Positions 52,110 through 60,011 of a stretch of 64,000 bases of DNA are shown here, one piece after another (positions within the stretch are counted from its first letter, which is position 1; every line of letters starts with the position of its first letter). The notes below the pieces were generated by a model. That model had not been told where the DNA came from. It saw only the letters and a list, made by a program, of their open reading frames with translations, and made no database searches. Position numbers and translations under genes: made by a program. The DNA is from Arthrobacter rhizosphaerae (GTDB lineage: Bacteria; Actinomycetota; Actinomycetes; Actinomycetales; Micrococcaceae): positions 1 to 64,000 of the forward strand of contig NZ_JALLAN010000004.1 of assembly GCF_023062595.1 (NCBI RefSeq). Reading direction: 5' to 3'.

Positions 52110-52571
52110 TTACTGTTCCTCTCCGCGAACCAGGATCGAGGATGTGGTGGTGGCGACGTTCCTGCGTGAAGCGCCCTCTGACAGGGCGAAAATCTCTGAA
52201 CGGGTAGTGATCATGGCCCCGCCGCCCATGGAGCGGACTCCGTCCACGTGGAGTTCAGCCACCAGCCTGTCGCCGGCGATTATGGGCCGGTGGTGGACAA
52301 AACGCTGGTCTGCGTGGACCACGCGGGAGAAGTCAATGCCGGAATCCGGATCCTCGATCAGCTGGGCATCGGCCCGCTGCGCAACGATGATCGCAAATGT
52401 TGGGGGTGCCACCAGGTCCCGGTGTCCGAGGGCGATGGCTGCGTTCAGGTCGAAATGGGCGGGATGCGTTGCCTTGACCGCGCGGGCAAACTCGCGGATT
52501 TTCTCGCGGCCGACGTCGTACACCTCTGCGGCAGGGTAGCTACGGCCCTGCAGATCCGGATTGATACTCAT
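52110..52571 (-). CDS. MaoC N-terminal-domain dehydratase subunit, HadA-like
   Basis: 153 residues of the MaoC_dehydrat_N (UPF0336) type. NAAIALGHRDLVAPPTFAI and QRFVHHRPIIAGDRLVAELHVDGV are typical. This subunit usually lacks the catalytic dyad and pairs with a HadB-like partner, here encoded directly downstream. A TAGGCT lies 7 bases before the ATG, so the transcript is probably leaderless. Confidence 0.88.
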   Translation of the reverse strand: MSINPDLQGRSYPAAEVYDVGREKIREFARAVKATHPAHFDLNAAIALGHRDLVAPPTFAIIVAQRADAQLIEDPDSGIDFSRVVHADQRFVHHRPIIAGDRLVAELHVDGVRSMGGGAMITTRSEIFALSEGASRRNVATTTSSILVRGEEQ

Positions 52572-52578
52572 GGCCTCA

Positions 52579-52584
52579 AGCCTA
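52579..52584 (-). promoter_or_regulatory. Leaderless -10 element of the MaoC pair
   Basis: TAGGCT on the minus strand, 7 bases before the ATG at 52571. Confidence 0.52.
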
Positions 52585-52597
52585 TCGTCCGGGCGGA

Positions 52598-52822
52598 CTA
52601 CCTCTTGTAACCCTTCCGGATCTGTTGACCCCGGACCACCAGGCCCACAATGTGCAGGACGAGCCCCAGCCCGATCACCGGCAGGGACGCCACGGAAAGT
52701 CCCTGGTTCTGCGAGGTGTTGCCCAGAATATTGAGGATGATCCCGACGGCGATCAGCCCCATCGCACTGAAGACGACGATTTTGTACGCGGTTGAGGCCG
52801 AGGCCCAGAATTCGTTCAGCAC
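52598..52822 (-). CDS. Small two-span membrane protein
   Basis: 74 residues, GTG start. Two hydrophobic helices (VVFSAMGLIAVGIILNILG and VASLPVIGLGLVLHIVGLVV) and a strongly basic C terminus (RGQQIRKGYKR). TAAACT lies 6 bases before the start. It is transcribed toward the MaoC pair. No family recognised. Confidence 0.75.
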   Translation of the reverse strand: MLNEFWASASTAYKIVVFSAMGLIAVGIILNILGNTSQNQGLSVASLPVIGLGLVLHIVGLVVRGQQIRKGYKR

Positions 52823-52828
52823 CGTGCC

Positions 52829-52834
52829 AGTTTA
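52829..52834 (-). promoter_or_regulatory. Leaderless -10 element of the small membrane protein
   Basis: TAAACT on the minus strand, 6 bases before the GTG at 52822. Confidence 0.58.
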
Positions 52835-52856
52835 CTGGCTGTTCAAAACAGTGATT

Positions 52857-53804
52857 TCAAAACAGGGACTCCTGAACTGCCGGTACCTCGGACCGATGAT
52901 TGCCCAGTTCGATCCTGCGGGCCTTGAGCAGGCCGAGGCTCACCACGAACTCGAGCTCGGAACCTTCGATGGACGCAAGGGCGTAGCCGCCGTTGAGGGA
53001 ATTGATCCGGAACCCGTGCACGCCCTCGCTCAAATCGTGCGGGTACGGGTGGCGGAATCCCGAGCCCGGTAAAGAGACCGGATCCGCCTGGGACGGACGG
53101 ATCCACTGCTCATCCACCACAGCGAATCCTCCCAGGGCTGCACCCGCGAGCAGCGTGCGGACCTTGCCTGCCAGCTGCTTGTTCCATGCATCCAGCCCCA
53201 CTGCGGGGGACGGTTCGGTCAGGGCAGCAGCCTTTGCTGCAGACCGGATCTGTTGTGGCAGCCCTGCCTCCCGGCTGACCATGTCCTCCAGCACCCTGAC
53301 GATCCGGCCGTCGTCGGCACGCGCAACATACCTGGCAACCACAGCACCCTGTTCGGCGAGGCGGTTCCACTTGCGCAGGTTCGACGCCGTTCCTACTTTG
53401 CTGGCGCCGTCCCCGAACGTTGCAATATAGAGCCAGTGCTGCTGGGACAGATAGGCACGCAGACCTGGCGGCACACGCCCGCCACGGTGGAAATCGTGGA
53501 TCAGTCGGGAATCGTCCACCACGAAGCAGCGCTCACACTGGTTCCCCTTCACGGCGGGAGCCTGCTTGGGGCACAGGACGTGATCGCGCTCGGATGCCGA
53601 GTGCACCTTGTGGTGCCCGAGGCAGAATTTTCCGGACTCGGACAGGCGGAAGCCAAGGTGGGTGCCGGTGGCAAGCGGGATCCCACTGAACCCGCCGCCA
53701 CGGTGCTCAAGCCGCAGGTGTGGGGTTCCGCCGTCGGCTCCCGGACGCGCGGCCGCAGGACCATCCCAAAAGACCCCGTGGACCAGATAAGTGGAATCGG
53801 TCAC
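52857..53804 (-). CDS. DUF2797 protein, GIY-YIG-like, putative zinc binder
   Basis: 315 residues, GTG start with AGGGGA upstream. An N-terminal zinc-ribbon-like set of cysteines and histidines (KFCLGHH, VLCPKQ, CERC) is followed by LYIATFGDGASKVGTASNLRKW (given in part). That stretch resembles the GIY-YIG core YIG...KVG...R, but whether it is catalytic is unknown. The C terminus is beta-rich. DUF2797 is widespread in Actinobacteria and uncharacterised. It lies between the small membrane protein and the CoA-lyase gene, on the same strand. Confidence 0.78.
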   Translation of the reverse strand: MTDSTYLVHGVFWDGPAAARPGADGGTPHLRLEHRGGGFSGIPLATGTHLGFRLSESGKFCLGHHKVHSASERDHVLCPKQAPAVKGNQCERCFVVDDSRLIHDFHRGGRVPPGLRAYLSQQHWLYIATFGDGASKVGTASNLRKWNRLAEQGAVVARYVARADDGRIVRVLEDMVSREAGLPQQIRSAAKAAALTEPSPAVGLDAWNKQLAGKVRTLLAGAALGGFAVVDEQWIRPSQADPVSLPGSGFRHPYPHDLSEGVHGFRINSLNGGYALASIEGSELEFVVSLGLLKARRIELGNHRSEVPAVQESLF

Positions 53805-53840
53805 GGGGTCCCCTGTGGATCAATAGTGGCGTACTGAGAG

Positions 53841-54704
53841 TCAGAGCGCGGGCTGTACCCCAAAGGCTACCGCGAGCTTGATGATCTTTTCTGCCCGGCC
53901 CAGGCGCGGAAGGTCGGAACCGTCCCGGATTACCCGGCCGTTGGCCTCGAAGTCAGCCATGAAGTCAGTGGCCCATGCGACGTCCGAGGGCGTGGGGCTA
54001 ATGACCTCGTTGATGACGCTCGTCTGGTCGATGGCAAGGCAGAGCTTGCCGGTCATGCCCATCATGACTGTGATGCCTGTTTGCTCACGCAGGATCGGGT
54101 GGTTGGTTCCCACGGTGGGGCCGTCGATAGGGCCTGGCAAGTTACCGACCCGGCTGGCGACGACAAGTTTGGCACGGGGGTAGGCCATGGCTTCGGGCGT
54201 AGCTGCCATGCCGGTGTCGCGGCGGAAGTCGCCGGAACCGAAGGCGAGCCGGAAGACGCCCTGGGCTTTGGCGATGTTGTTGGCTTCTTCAATGCCGACT
54301 GCCGATTCGACGAGGGCGATGACGGGAGTGTTGCCGTCCATGCGGTGGAAGCTCTCGGTGACCTGGTCTGCGGACTCGGTCTTTGCAAGCATCACGCCCA
54401 GAAGCCCGGGGGTGCCGCGCAGTCCGGCAAGGTCTGCTGCCCAGAATGGGCTGGTGGCATCGTTGATCCTGACCCAGGCCTTGCCTCCGGCTGTCAGCCA
54501 TTCGATGATGTTCTGGCGGGCAGCGTCCTTCTGGGAAGGGTCGACCGCATCTTCGATATCAAGAATGATCGAGTCAGCGCGGGAGACAGCAGACTGCTGA
54601 AAAAGCTCCGTCTTCATGGCGTTGACGAGAAGCCAGGAACGGGCAATTTCAGCGGGAATACTGCGTGTCGGCCGTACAGTTTCGGCGGCGGTGGTAGACG
54701 TCAT
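53841..54704 (-). CDS. HpcH/HpaI (CitE-like) CoA-ester lyase
   Basis: 287 residues of the TIM-barrel aldolase/CitE-like family. Metal and substrate motifs seen: SIILDIEDAVDPSQKDAARQ (metal aspartate/glutamates, in part), KAWVRIND, VMLAKTES and ALVESAVGIEEANNI. Probable substrates are malyl-CoA, citramalyl-CoA or a related ester. MaoC dehydratases often neighbour such lyases, but here the DUF2797 and small membrane genes intervene. TACGGT lies 6 bases before the ATG. Confidence 0.85.
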   Translation of the reverse strand: MTSTTAAETVRPTRSIPAEIARSWLLVNAMKTELFQQSAVSRADSIILDIEDAVDPSQKDAARQNIIEWLTAGGKAWVRINDATSPFWAADLAGLRGTPGLLGVMLAKTESADQVTESFHRMDGNTPVIALVESAVGIEEANNIAKAQGVFRLAFGSGDFRRDTGMAATPEAMAYPRAKLVVASRVGNLPGPIDGPTVGTNHPILREQTGITVMMGMTGKLCLAIDQTSVINEVISPTPSDVAWATDFMADFEANGRVIRDGSDLPRLGRAEKIIKLAVAFGVQPAL

Positions 54705-54710
54705 ACATCT

Positions 54711-54716
54711 ACCGTA
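54711..54716 (-). promoter_or_regulatory. Leaderless -10 element of the CoA-ester lyase gene
   Basis: TACGGT on the minus strand, 6 bases before the ATG at 54704. Confidence 0.5.
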
Positions 54717-54797
54717 TCCGGCGAGGGCGGCCTACGGCGAAGTAATGCGCTTACCTGTTGTGAACAATATGACCAATTCTCCCCTTGGAAACGGGAC

Positions 54798-54840
54798 CAT
54801 CCCGCCCGACACGCCGGAAGAAGGCCTGCCGGGCGGGATG
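54798..54840 (-). terminator. Terminator of the alpha-glucoside operon
   Basis: A perfect 11-bp GC-rich stem (54798-54808 with 54830-54840) with a 21-base loop, 16 bases past the GH13 stop. Confidence 0.8.
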
Positions 54841-54856
54841 CACTTTCCGGCAAGTG

Positions 54857-56572
54857 TTACTTCGCCTGCCAGCGCAGCCAGACCGTGGTGTTAGCCGGCA
54901 GCCTGCCACCTTCCAGGGGCCCGCTGCTGACCAGAAGTTCCCCGGGGGGAAGCTCGACTGACTCCTCGCCGAAGTTTGTCACAACGTGCCAGCCGCCCGG
55001 ACGGGTGAAGTGCAACACTTCGCCTTTGGCGTTTTCGTGCCAGGTCAGTTCCTCCGCAGCCTGCAGCTCACGGCGCAGGCGCAGGGCCTGACGGTAAAGC
55101 TCCAGGGTGGAACCTTCCTGCTCCTCCTGAACCCCGACGGCGTAATCGCTGAACCATCGCGGCTGCGGAAGGTGGGCACCGCCGTCGCCGAACCCATAGG
55201 AAGCACCCTCGGCAGTCCAGGGCAAAGGCACGCGGCAGCCGTCCCGGCCGATCTCGACACCCCTGTTGCGGAAGAACGACGGGTCCTGGCGCTCGGACTC
55301 GCGAATCTCCGACACTTCCTGAAGGCCGAGTTCCTCGCCCTGGTAGAGGTAGGCGGAGCCTGGCAGTGCCAGCATCAGCAGGGTGGCGGCCCTGGCCCGG
55401 CGAAGGCCCAGCTCACGGTCCAGCTCCTCCTCGGGTGCCCCTGCGAGGAGCCATGCCTTGCCGTCCTGGCCCTTGCCGCGCTTGTGCGCCTCGGGTGTGG
55501 CTTTGGGCAGGCCGTAACGCGTGGCGTGCCGGACGACGTCGTGGTTGGAGAAAACCCAGGTGGACGATGCACCGGTAGCGGCCGCTTCCAGAAGGTTGCG
55601 CGTGATAATTTCCCGGAACTCCCGGGCGTCGAAATCGGCCTGGAGGAGGTCGAAGTTGAAGGCCTGGCCAAGGCCCTTCGGGCTGGCGTAGCGCGGACGG
55701 CGGCTTGCATGGACCCATGCCTCGGCGACGGCGGTGCGGGGCGGGTTGTACTCGTTGAAAACCTCGCGCCACTCGGCGTAGATCTCATGGACCTCGTCAC
55801 GGTCCCAGAACGGATGCGAGCCGTCCAAAGTGCCGTCCTCGGTACCGATTTCCAGCTTGGACTGCAGCGGTTCGGTCAGGTCCTTGGTGAGGGCGTGGGC
55901 CACATCGACCCGGAACCCGTCCACGCCACGGTCCGACCAGAACCGGAGCGTCTTGAGGAAGTCATCGCGGACCTCCCGATTGGCCCAGTTCAGGTCCGGC
56001 TGCTCCTTGGCGAAGATATGCATGTACCACTGCCCCGGGCTGCCGTCCGGCTCGGTTATTCGCTCCCAGGCGGGACCGCCAAACACAGAGTCCCAGTCCG
56101 ACGGCGGGAACTCGCCGTCGGGACCCTTGCCATCGCGGAAGATGTAGCGGTCACGTGCAGCAGAGCCCTTGGGTGACGCCAGTGCCTCCTGGAACCACTC
56201 GTGCCGGTTGGACGAGTGATTCGGGACGATGTCCGCGATCAGCTTGATGCCGGCTGCATGCAGGGCTGCTGACATCTCTGCGAAGTCTTCGAGGGTGCCC
56301 AGCTTCGGGTCCACGTCACGGTAATCGTCGACGTCGTACCCTCCGTCGGCGAGCGCCGAGGGGTAGAAGGGGCTCAGCCAGACGGCGTCGATTCCCAGCT
56401 GTTTCAGGTAAGGCACCTTGGCGGTGATGCCTCTGATGTCGCCTAGTCCGTCCCCGTTGGAGTCAGAGAAGCTGCGCGGGTAGATCTGGTAAACGGAGGC
56501 CTGGCGCCACCAGTTGGGATCGGTTGCGAGGTCAGAATCGGACAGGGTTGCCAGAGTGGCAGTGGTGGACAA
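54857..56572 (-). CDS. GH13 alpha-glucosidase
   Basis: Hydrolyses alpha-glucosides inside the cell. 571 residues from a TTG at 56572 with AGGA upstream; reading further back would run into the permease gene. GH13 motifs in order: SVYQIYPRSFSDSNGDG, DIVPNHSSN, DGFRVDVAH with the nucleophile aspartate, TAVAEAW with the acid glutamate, and FSNHDVVRH. Closest to oligo-1,6-/alpha-1,4-glucosidases. Last gene of the sugar operon, so it probably acts on the imported disaccharide. Confidence 0.9.
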   Translation of the reverse strand: MSTTATLATLSDSDLATDPNWWRQASVYQIYPRSFSDSNGDGLGDIRGITAKVPYLKQLGIDAVWLSPFYPSALADGGYDVDDYRDVDPKLGTLEDFAEMSAALHAAGIKLIADIVPNHSSNRHEWFQEALASPKGSAARDRYIFRDGKGPDGEFPPSDWDSVFGGPAWERITEPDGSPGQWYMHIFAKEQPDLNWANREVRDDFLKTLRFWSDRGVDGFRVDVAHALTKDLTEPLQSKLEIGTEDGTLDGSHPFWDRDEVHEIYAEWREVFNEYNPPRTAVAEAWVHASRRPRYASPKGLGQAFNFDLLQADFDAREFREIITRNLLEAAATGASSTWVFSNHDVVRHATRYGLPKATPEAHKRGKGQDGKAWLLAGAPEEELDRELGLRRARAATLLMLALPGSAYLYQGEELGLQEVSEIRESERQDPSFFRNRGVEIGRDGCRVPLPWTAEGASYGFGDGGAHLPQPRWFSDYAVGVQEEQEGSTLELYRQALRLRRELQAAEELTWHENAKGEVLHFTRPGGWHVVTNFGEESVELPPGELLVSSGPLEGGRLPANTTVWLRWQAK

Positions 56573-56640
56573 GGGGATTTTCCTTTTCTGGTGTGTTTGT
56601 TTGATTGGTATTGAAGGATTGGTCGGCCTGGCTGACGGCC

Positions 56641-57558
56641 TTATTTGACTGCACCGCGCATTACTCCGGAGAGTACCCACCGCTGAGCCAGGATGTACAC
56701 CACGAGGGTGGGCGCCATGGCCATGAGGTAGGAAGCGAAGGCGAGACTGTAGTCAGTGTTGAATTCGCCTTGGAAAAGCATCTGCACCACGGGGAGAGTC
56801 TGCAGCGCAGGATCGGCGATCATCATCTGCGGCAGCAGGAAGTCATTCCAGGAGCCGAGGAAGGCGAAGATGCCCACAGTGGCGTTCATCGGGGCCAGCA
56901 GCGGAAAGATAATCTTCCGGAACACCTGCCATGTGGTGGCCCCGTCCATCCGCGCTGACTCCTCCAGCTCCACCGGGATGGAGCGGACAAACGCGATGTA
57001 CAAGAGGGTGTTGAACGAAATGCCGCCCAGGACGTGCAGGAAGATCACTCCGCCCGGGTTGTCCAACCCCAGCAGGGCCGTCTGCTTGATAAGCGGCAGG
57101 ATGATGACGGGAAACGGTATGAACATGGCCGAAAGCAGATACACGAACGATCCGCGGAAAAACTTCCGGTGCCAGTTGCGCACGATTGCGTAAGCGACGA
57201 GCGAACTGGATGCCAGTGCACCAAGCACACTGAACACAGTAACAAACGCTGTGGACAGGAAGGCCTTGGGAAAGTTCGTAGCTACATAGGCCTCAGCGAA
57301 GTTGTTCCAGTTCATGGGTAAGGGCCAGGCCAAGCCCGTGCCGGTGCCGATCTGATCCGCCGACTTCAGGGCCATGGCAACCGTGAAGTAGAGCGGCAGC
57401 AGGATGGTCAGCGATGCAACAAGCATCAAGGCAGTCAGCCACCAATTGACCTTGAAGCCTTCCCGGGAGGAGCGGCGCACAAGCGGCCCGCGCATAGGCG
57501 CCTGGCGCCGGTCATTGGCGGCGGAAGCGGAGTGGGGCTGTGCTGTGGATGCGGTCAT
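56641..57558 (-). CDS. Sugar ABC permease, MalG-type
   Basis: 305 residues from the ATG at 57558, sharing one base with the stop of the upstream permease (TAATG); longer upstream readings are rejected. A 45-residue N terminus precedes six membrane helices. The permease loop EESARMDGATTWQVFRKIIFPLL (in part), with EAA-G, contacts the ATPase. It forms the channel with the MalF-type partner. No ATP-binding subunit is encoded here, so a shared MsiK-type ATPase is expected from actinobacterial precedent. Confidence 0.93.
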   Translation of the reverse strand: MTASTAQPHSASAANDRRQAPMRGPLVRRSSREGFKVNWWLTALMLVASLTILLPLYFTVAMALKSADQIGTGTGLAWPLPMNWNNFAEAYVATNFPKAFLSTAFVTVFSVLGALASSSLVAYAIVRNWHRKFFRGSFVYLLSAMFIPFPVIILPLIKQTALLGLDNPGGVIFLHVLGGISFNTLLYIAFVRSIPVELEESARMDGATTWQVFRKIIFPLLAPMNATVGIFAFLGSWNDFLLPQMMIADPALQTLPVVQMLFQGEFNTDYSLAFASYLMAMAPTLVVYILAQRWVLSGVMRGAVK

Positions 57559-58520
57559 TAGAGTGAGACCCCCCGGCGCTGGATGAGGCGCAATTGAATG
57601 ACGGAGATGAGCAGGGTGATGAGGAAGTAGATGACGGCGTTGGCCATTTGGTAGGAGTAATCGCCTCCGGTGAAGCCCGAGAAGATCCGCATGGCCACCG
57701 ACTGTGTCGCCATGCCCGGGCCGCCGCCCGTGAGCCCGACGATGATTTCGTACGTGCCCAGGAATCCCTTGAAGCCGAGGATAACGTTGATGACCAGGTA
57801 CCCGAGGATCAGCGGCAGTGTCAGGTGGGTGAATTGGCGCCAGCTCCCCGCACCATCCAGGTCGGCCGCCTCGTAGACCTCCGACGGAACGCTTTGCAGG
57901 CCCGCAAGATAGATGATGGTGGCCCCCGGTGCCGCCTGCCACACGGTCACGAGCACGATGGCGATCCAGGCGAGGTTCTCGTTTGCCAGGATGCTGCTGG
58001 CCAGCGGTGTCAGTCCGAAGCGCTCGGCAAGGACCGGAAGGGTGTTGGAGAACAGGTAGTTGAACACGAACGAGACGATGAGGGCCGAGAGGACCATGGG
58101 GATGAAGAAGACGGTGCGGATGCCGGTGCGCCACTTGATTTTGGCATTCAGCCCGAGCGCGATGGCCAGTGACACGACGTTGACCACCACGGTGGTGGTC
58201 AACGCGAAAAAGAACGTGAAGAGGTAGGACTGCAGAACCGCCGGGTCCTTGAAGATGTTGACGTAGTTGGTGAGGCCGATGAATTTCCAGTCACCGTAGC
58301 CCGCGTAATTGGTCAGGCTGAAGAACACTCCGACGAGCGCTGGAAGGGTAATGAAAAAGGCGAACAGAGCCAGCACGGGGATCAGCATCCAGTAGAACGT
58401 TGGATCAACTTTGTCCCTGGTCTGCCGGAGTGGTGGAGAACCCACGGGTGGAGAATCCGCGCTCGCGGTGTGGCGGGTTGACGGCGGCGTCGCCTGTCCC
58501 ACCGAGGAAGTTGTGGTCAT
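57558..58520 (-). CDS. Sugar ABC permease, MalF-type
   Basis: 320 residues from the ATG at 58520, with AGGAG 7 bases upstream. A longer frame upstream overlaps the binding-protein gene and is rejected. Six membrane helices; the EAA loop reads VYEAADLDGAGSWRQFTHLTLPLI. Partners the MalG-type protein and the binding protein. The order binding protein - MalF - MalG - glucosidase is typical of actinobacterial alpha-glucoside operons. Confidence 0.93.
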   Translation of the reverse strand: MTTTSSVGQATPPSTRHTASADSPPVGSPPLRQTRDKVDPTFYWMLIPVLALFAFFITLPALVGVFFSLTNYAGYGDWKFIGLTNYVNIFKDPAVLQSYLFTFFFALTTTVVVNVVSLAIALGLNAKIKWRTGIRTVFFIPMVLSALIVSFVFNYLFSNTLPVLAERFGLTPLASSILANENLAWIAIVLVTVWQAAPGATIIYLAGLQSVPSEVYEAADLDGAGSWRQFTHLTLPLILGYLVINVILGFKGFLGTYEIIVGLTGGGPGMATQSVAMRIFSGFTGGDYSYQMANAVIYFLITLLISVIQLRLIQRRGVSL

Positions 58521-58542
58521 TGCTTGCTCCTGAAGGTGGGGG

Positions 58543-59832
58543 TCAGACGGCGGTGCGTTCGGCAACGCGGCGCCACTCGGCGTCGAGGTCCCTGAGGAAC
58601 TGCCCGGCGTTGCGGTTGTAAACGAAGGATTGGATGTAATTTCCCAACGGGACCGACGGCGGGAAGTACGTGCCTGCGCCCTGGTAGTAGCGCCCCTCCG
58701 CCACATAAGCAGCCAAGCCGCTGATCTGCGGGTTACCCACCGCCGGAGCATTCATGAGGGGCGAGAATGCGGCGTTCTTTTCGTTGAAGGTGTTCACCAC
58801 CGACGGCTCCAGGAGATAGTTCACAAACCTCTCCGCAGCAGCCCGGTTGGGTGTGTTCCGGGTGATGGACAACGCCATATCCACGTTGACGCGGGCTTTG
58901 GTATCGGCGGGATTGTTGGTGGCAGGCAGCGGGAAGGTACCCAGCTGGATGTTTTTGTTGGCTTTGACGAGTTCTGACAGCGCCCATGGCCCTTGGAGAT
59001 ACATGGCTGCCTGTCCCCTGCCGAAGGCCGCATTGCCGTCGGCATAATTTTTGCTTGACGCCCCCGTTTGCGTGAACGCGGTGAGCTGCAGGATCTTGGG
59101 AAGGGCCGGTCCGAAGTTGCTGGAGAAGGACTCGGGAGCATCTTCCCTAATGTCGGCACCTTCTGCGTAGAGACGGGCGAAGAAGTCCTCCACATCCACG
59201 GTCCCGCCGGTGACGTAGTCGAACGCACCCTGCTGAAGGGTCCAGGTGTCCTTGAACGTTCCGTAAATGGGGGTAATTCCTGCCGCGCCGAAGATCTCGC
59301 AGGCTGCCAGAAACTCATCCCACGTCGTCGGCACAGCCACTCCATTCTGAGCGAAGATGTCCCTGTTGTAGATGACTCCGGCCCCGGCGAGGGAAAACGG
59401 AATGGCGCTGGTTTCACCTTTGTACTGGCCCCAGGAGTTGACCAGGGCCTGGACCTTGGGATCGATGGTGGCAGCGGACGGCAAATCTGAAAGATCCGCA
59501 AAAACGCCCTTCCGGGTGAAGTCTGCAGTTGCTTGGGCGAAACCACGCGTCACGACGTCAGGCGGGTCATTCCGGACCAGCGAGGGCACAAAGTTGCCTT
59601 CGTTGAAGTCCTGGACCACGTGAATATCCGGATTCAGCGCTTCGAAGTCCTTGATCACCTGGTTGAAGTACGCCACAACTTCAGGTTTGTTCTGCATAAA
59701 ACGCAGCTGGGTGACGCCCTTTTGCTGCGCTGGTGAAGACGTTGCGCACGCTGAAAGGGGCAGCAGCGCCGCGGTGCAGGAAATGCCTGCCGCCTTGAGC
59801 AGCAAGCGTCGGCTGGGCAAGACGGCCGTCAT
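58543..59832 (-). CDS. Extracellular sugar-binding lipoprotein
   Basis: 429 residues from the ATG at 59832. A signal peptide with arginines (SRRLLLKAAG) ends in the lipobox LSAC, so it is anchored outside the membrane. The mature protein is an SBP_bac_1 (MalE-like) fold: FEALNPDIHVV, GRGQAAMYLQGPWAL and LLEPSVVNTFNEKN are typical. First gene of the operon. Likely ligands are maltose, trehalose or another alpha-glucoside, judged from the linked GH13 enzyme. Confidence 0.9.
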   Translation of the reverse strand: MTAVLPSRRLLLKAAGISCTAALLPLSACATSSPAQQKGVTQLRFMQNKPEVVAYFNQVIKDFEALNPDIHVVQDFNEGNFVPSLVRNDPPDVVTRGFAQATADFTRKGVFADLSDLPSAATIDPKVQALVNSWGQYKGETSAIPFSLAGAGVIYNRDIFAQNGVAVPTTWDEFLAACEIFGAAGITPIYGTFKDTWTLQQGAFDYVTGGTVDVEDFFARLYAEGADIREDAPESFSSNFGPALPKILQLTAFTQTGASSKNYADGNAAFGRGQAAMYLQGPWALSELVKANKNIQLGTFPLPATNNPADTKARVNVDMALSITRNTPNRAAAERFVNYLLEPSVVNTFNEKNAAFSPLMNAPAVGNPQISGLAAYVAEGRYYQGAGTYFPPSVPLGNYIQSFVYNRNAGQFLRDLDAEWRRVAERTAV

Positions 59833-59951
59833 AGCCCACGTCCGCCCTGGCGGCGGCCAGGGCCGTGTCGAAAAATTCTCACTGTTGCTCCTTTGCAAAA
59901 GGGCCGGGCAGTTCGCTGATGACGAACCTCATCTGAATGAACATTTTATAT

Positions 59952-59971
59952 AGGTTCTAAATTTAGTTCCT
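59952..59971. promoter_or_regulatory. Palindromic operator in the sugar-operon promoter
   Basis: AGGTTCTAAATTTAGTTCCT: two inverted 8-base arms with a TT/TT mismatch on each side of a perfect CTAAATTTAG centre. On the minus strand TTGAGG (59969-59974) and TATATAAAAT (59943-59952) form a strong promoter, and the palindrome sits between and over them. The divergent ROK gene product is the natural candidate to bind it. Confidence 0.75.
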
Positions 59972-60011
59972 CAAGTATTATGTGAGCAGAGCCACAGGGA
60001 GGTCAAGAGGG

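Noticed and set aside
54857..56680. Longer reading of the glucosidase beginning at 56680
   Set aside because: It would overlap the permease gene by 40 bases and adds an unrelated basic N terminus; the TTG at 56572 has a ribosome-binding site and a normal GH13 start.
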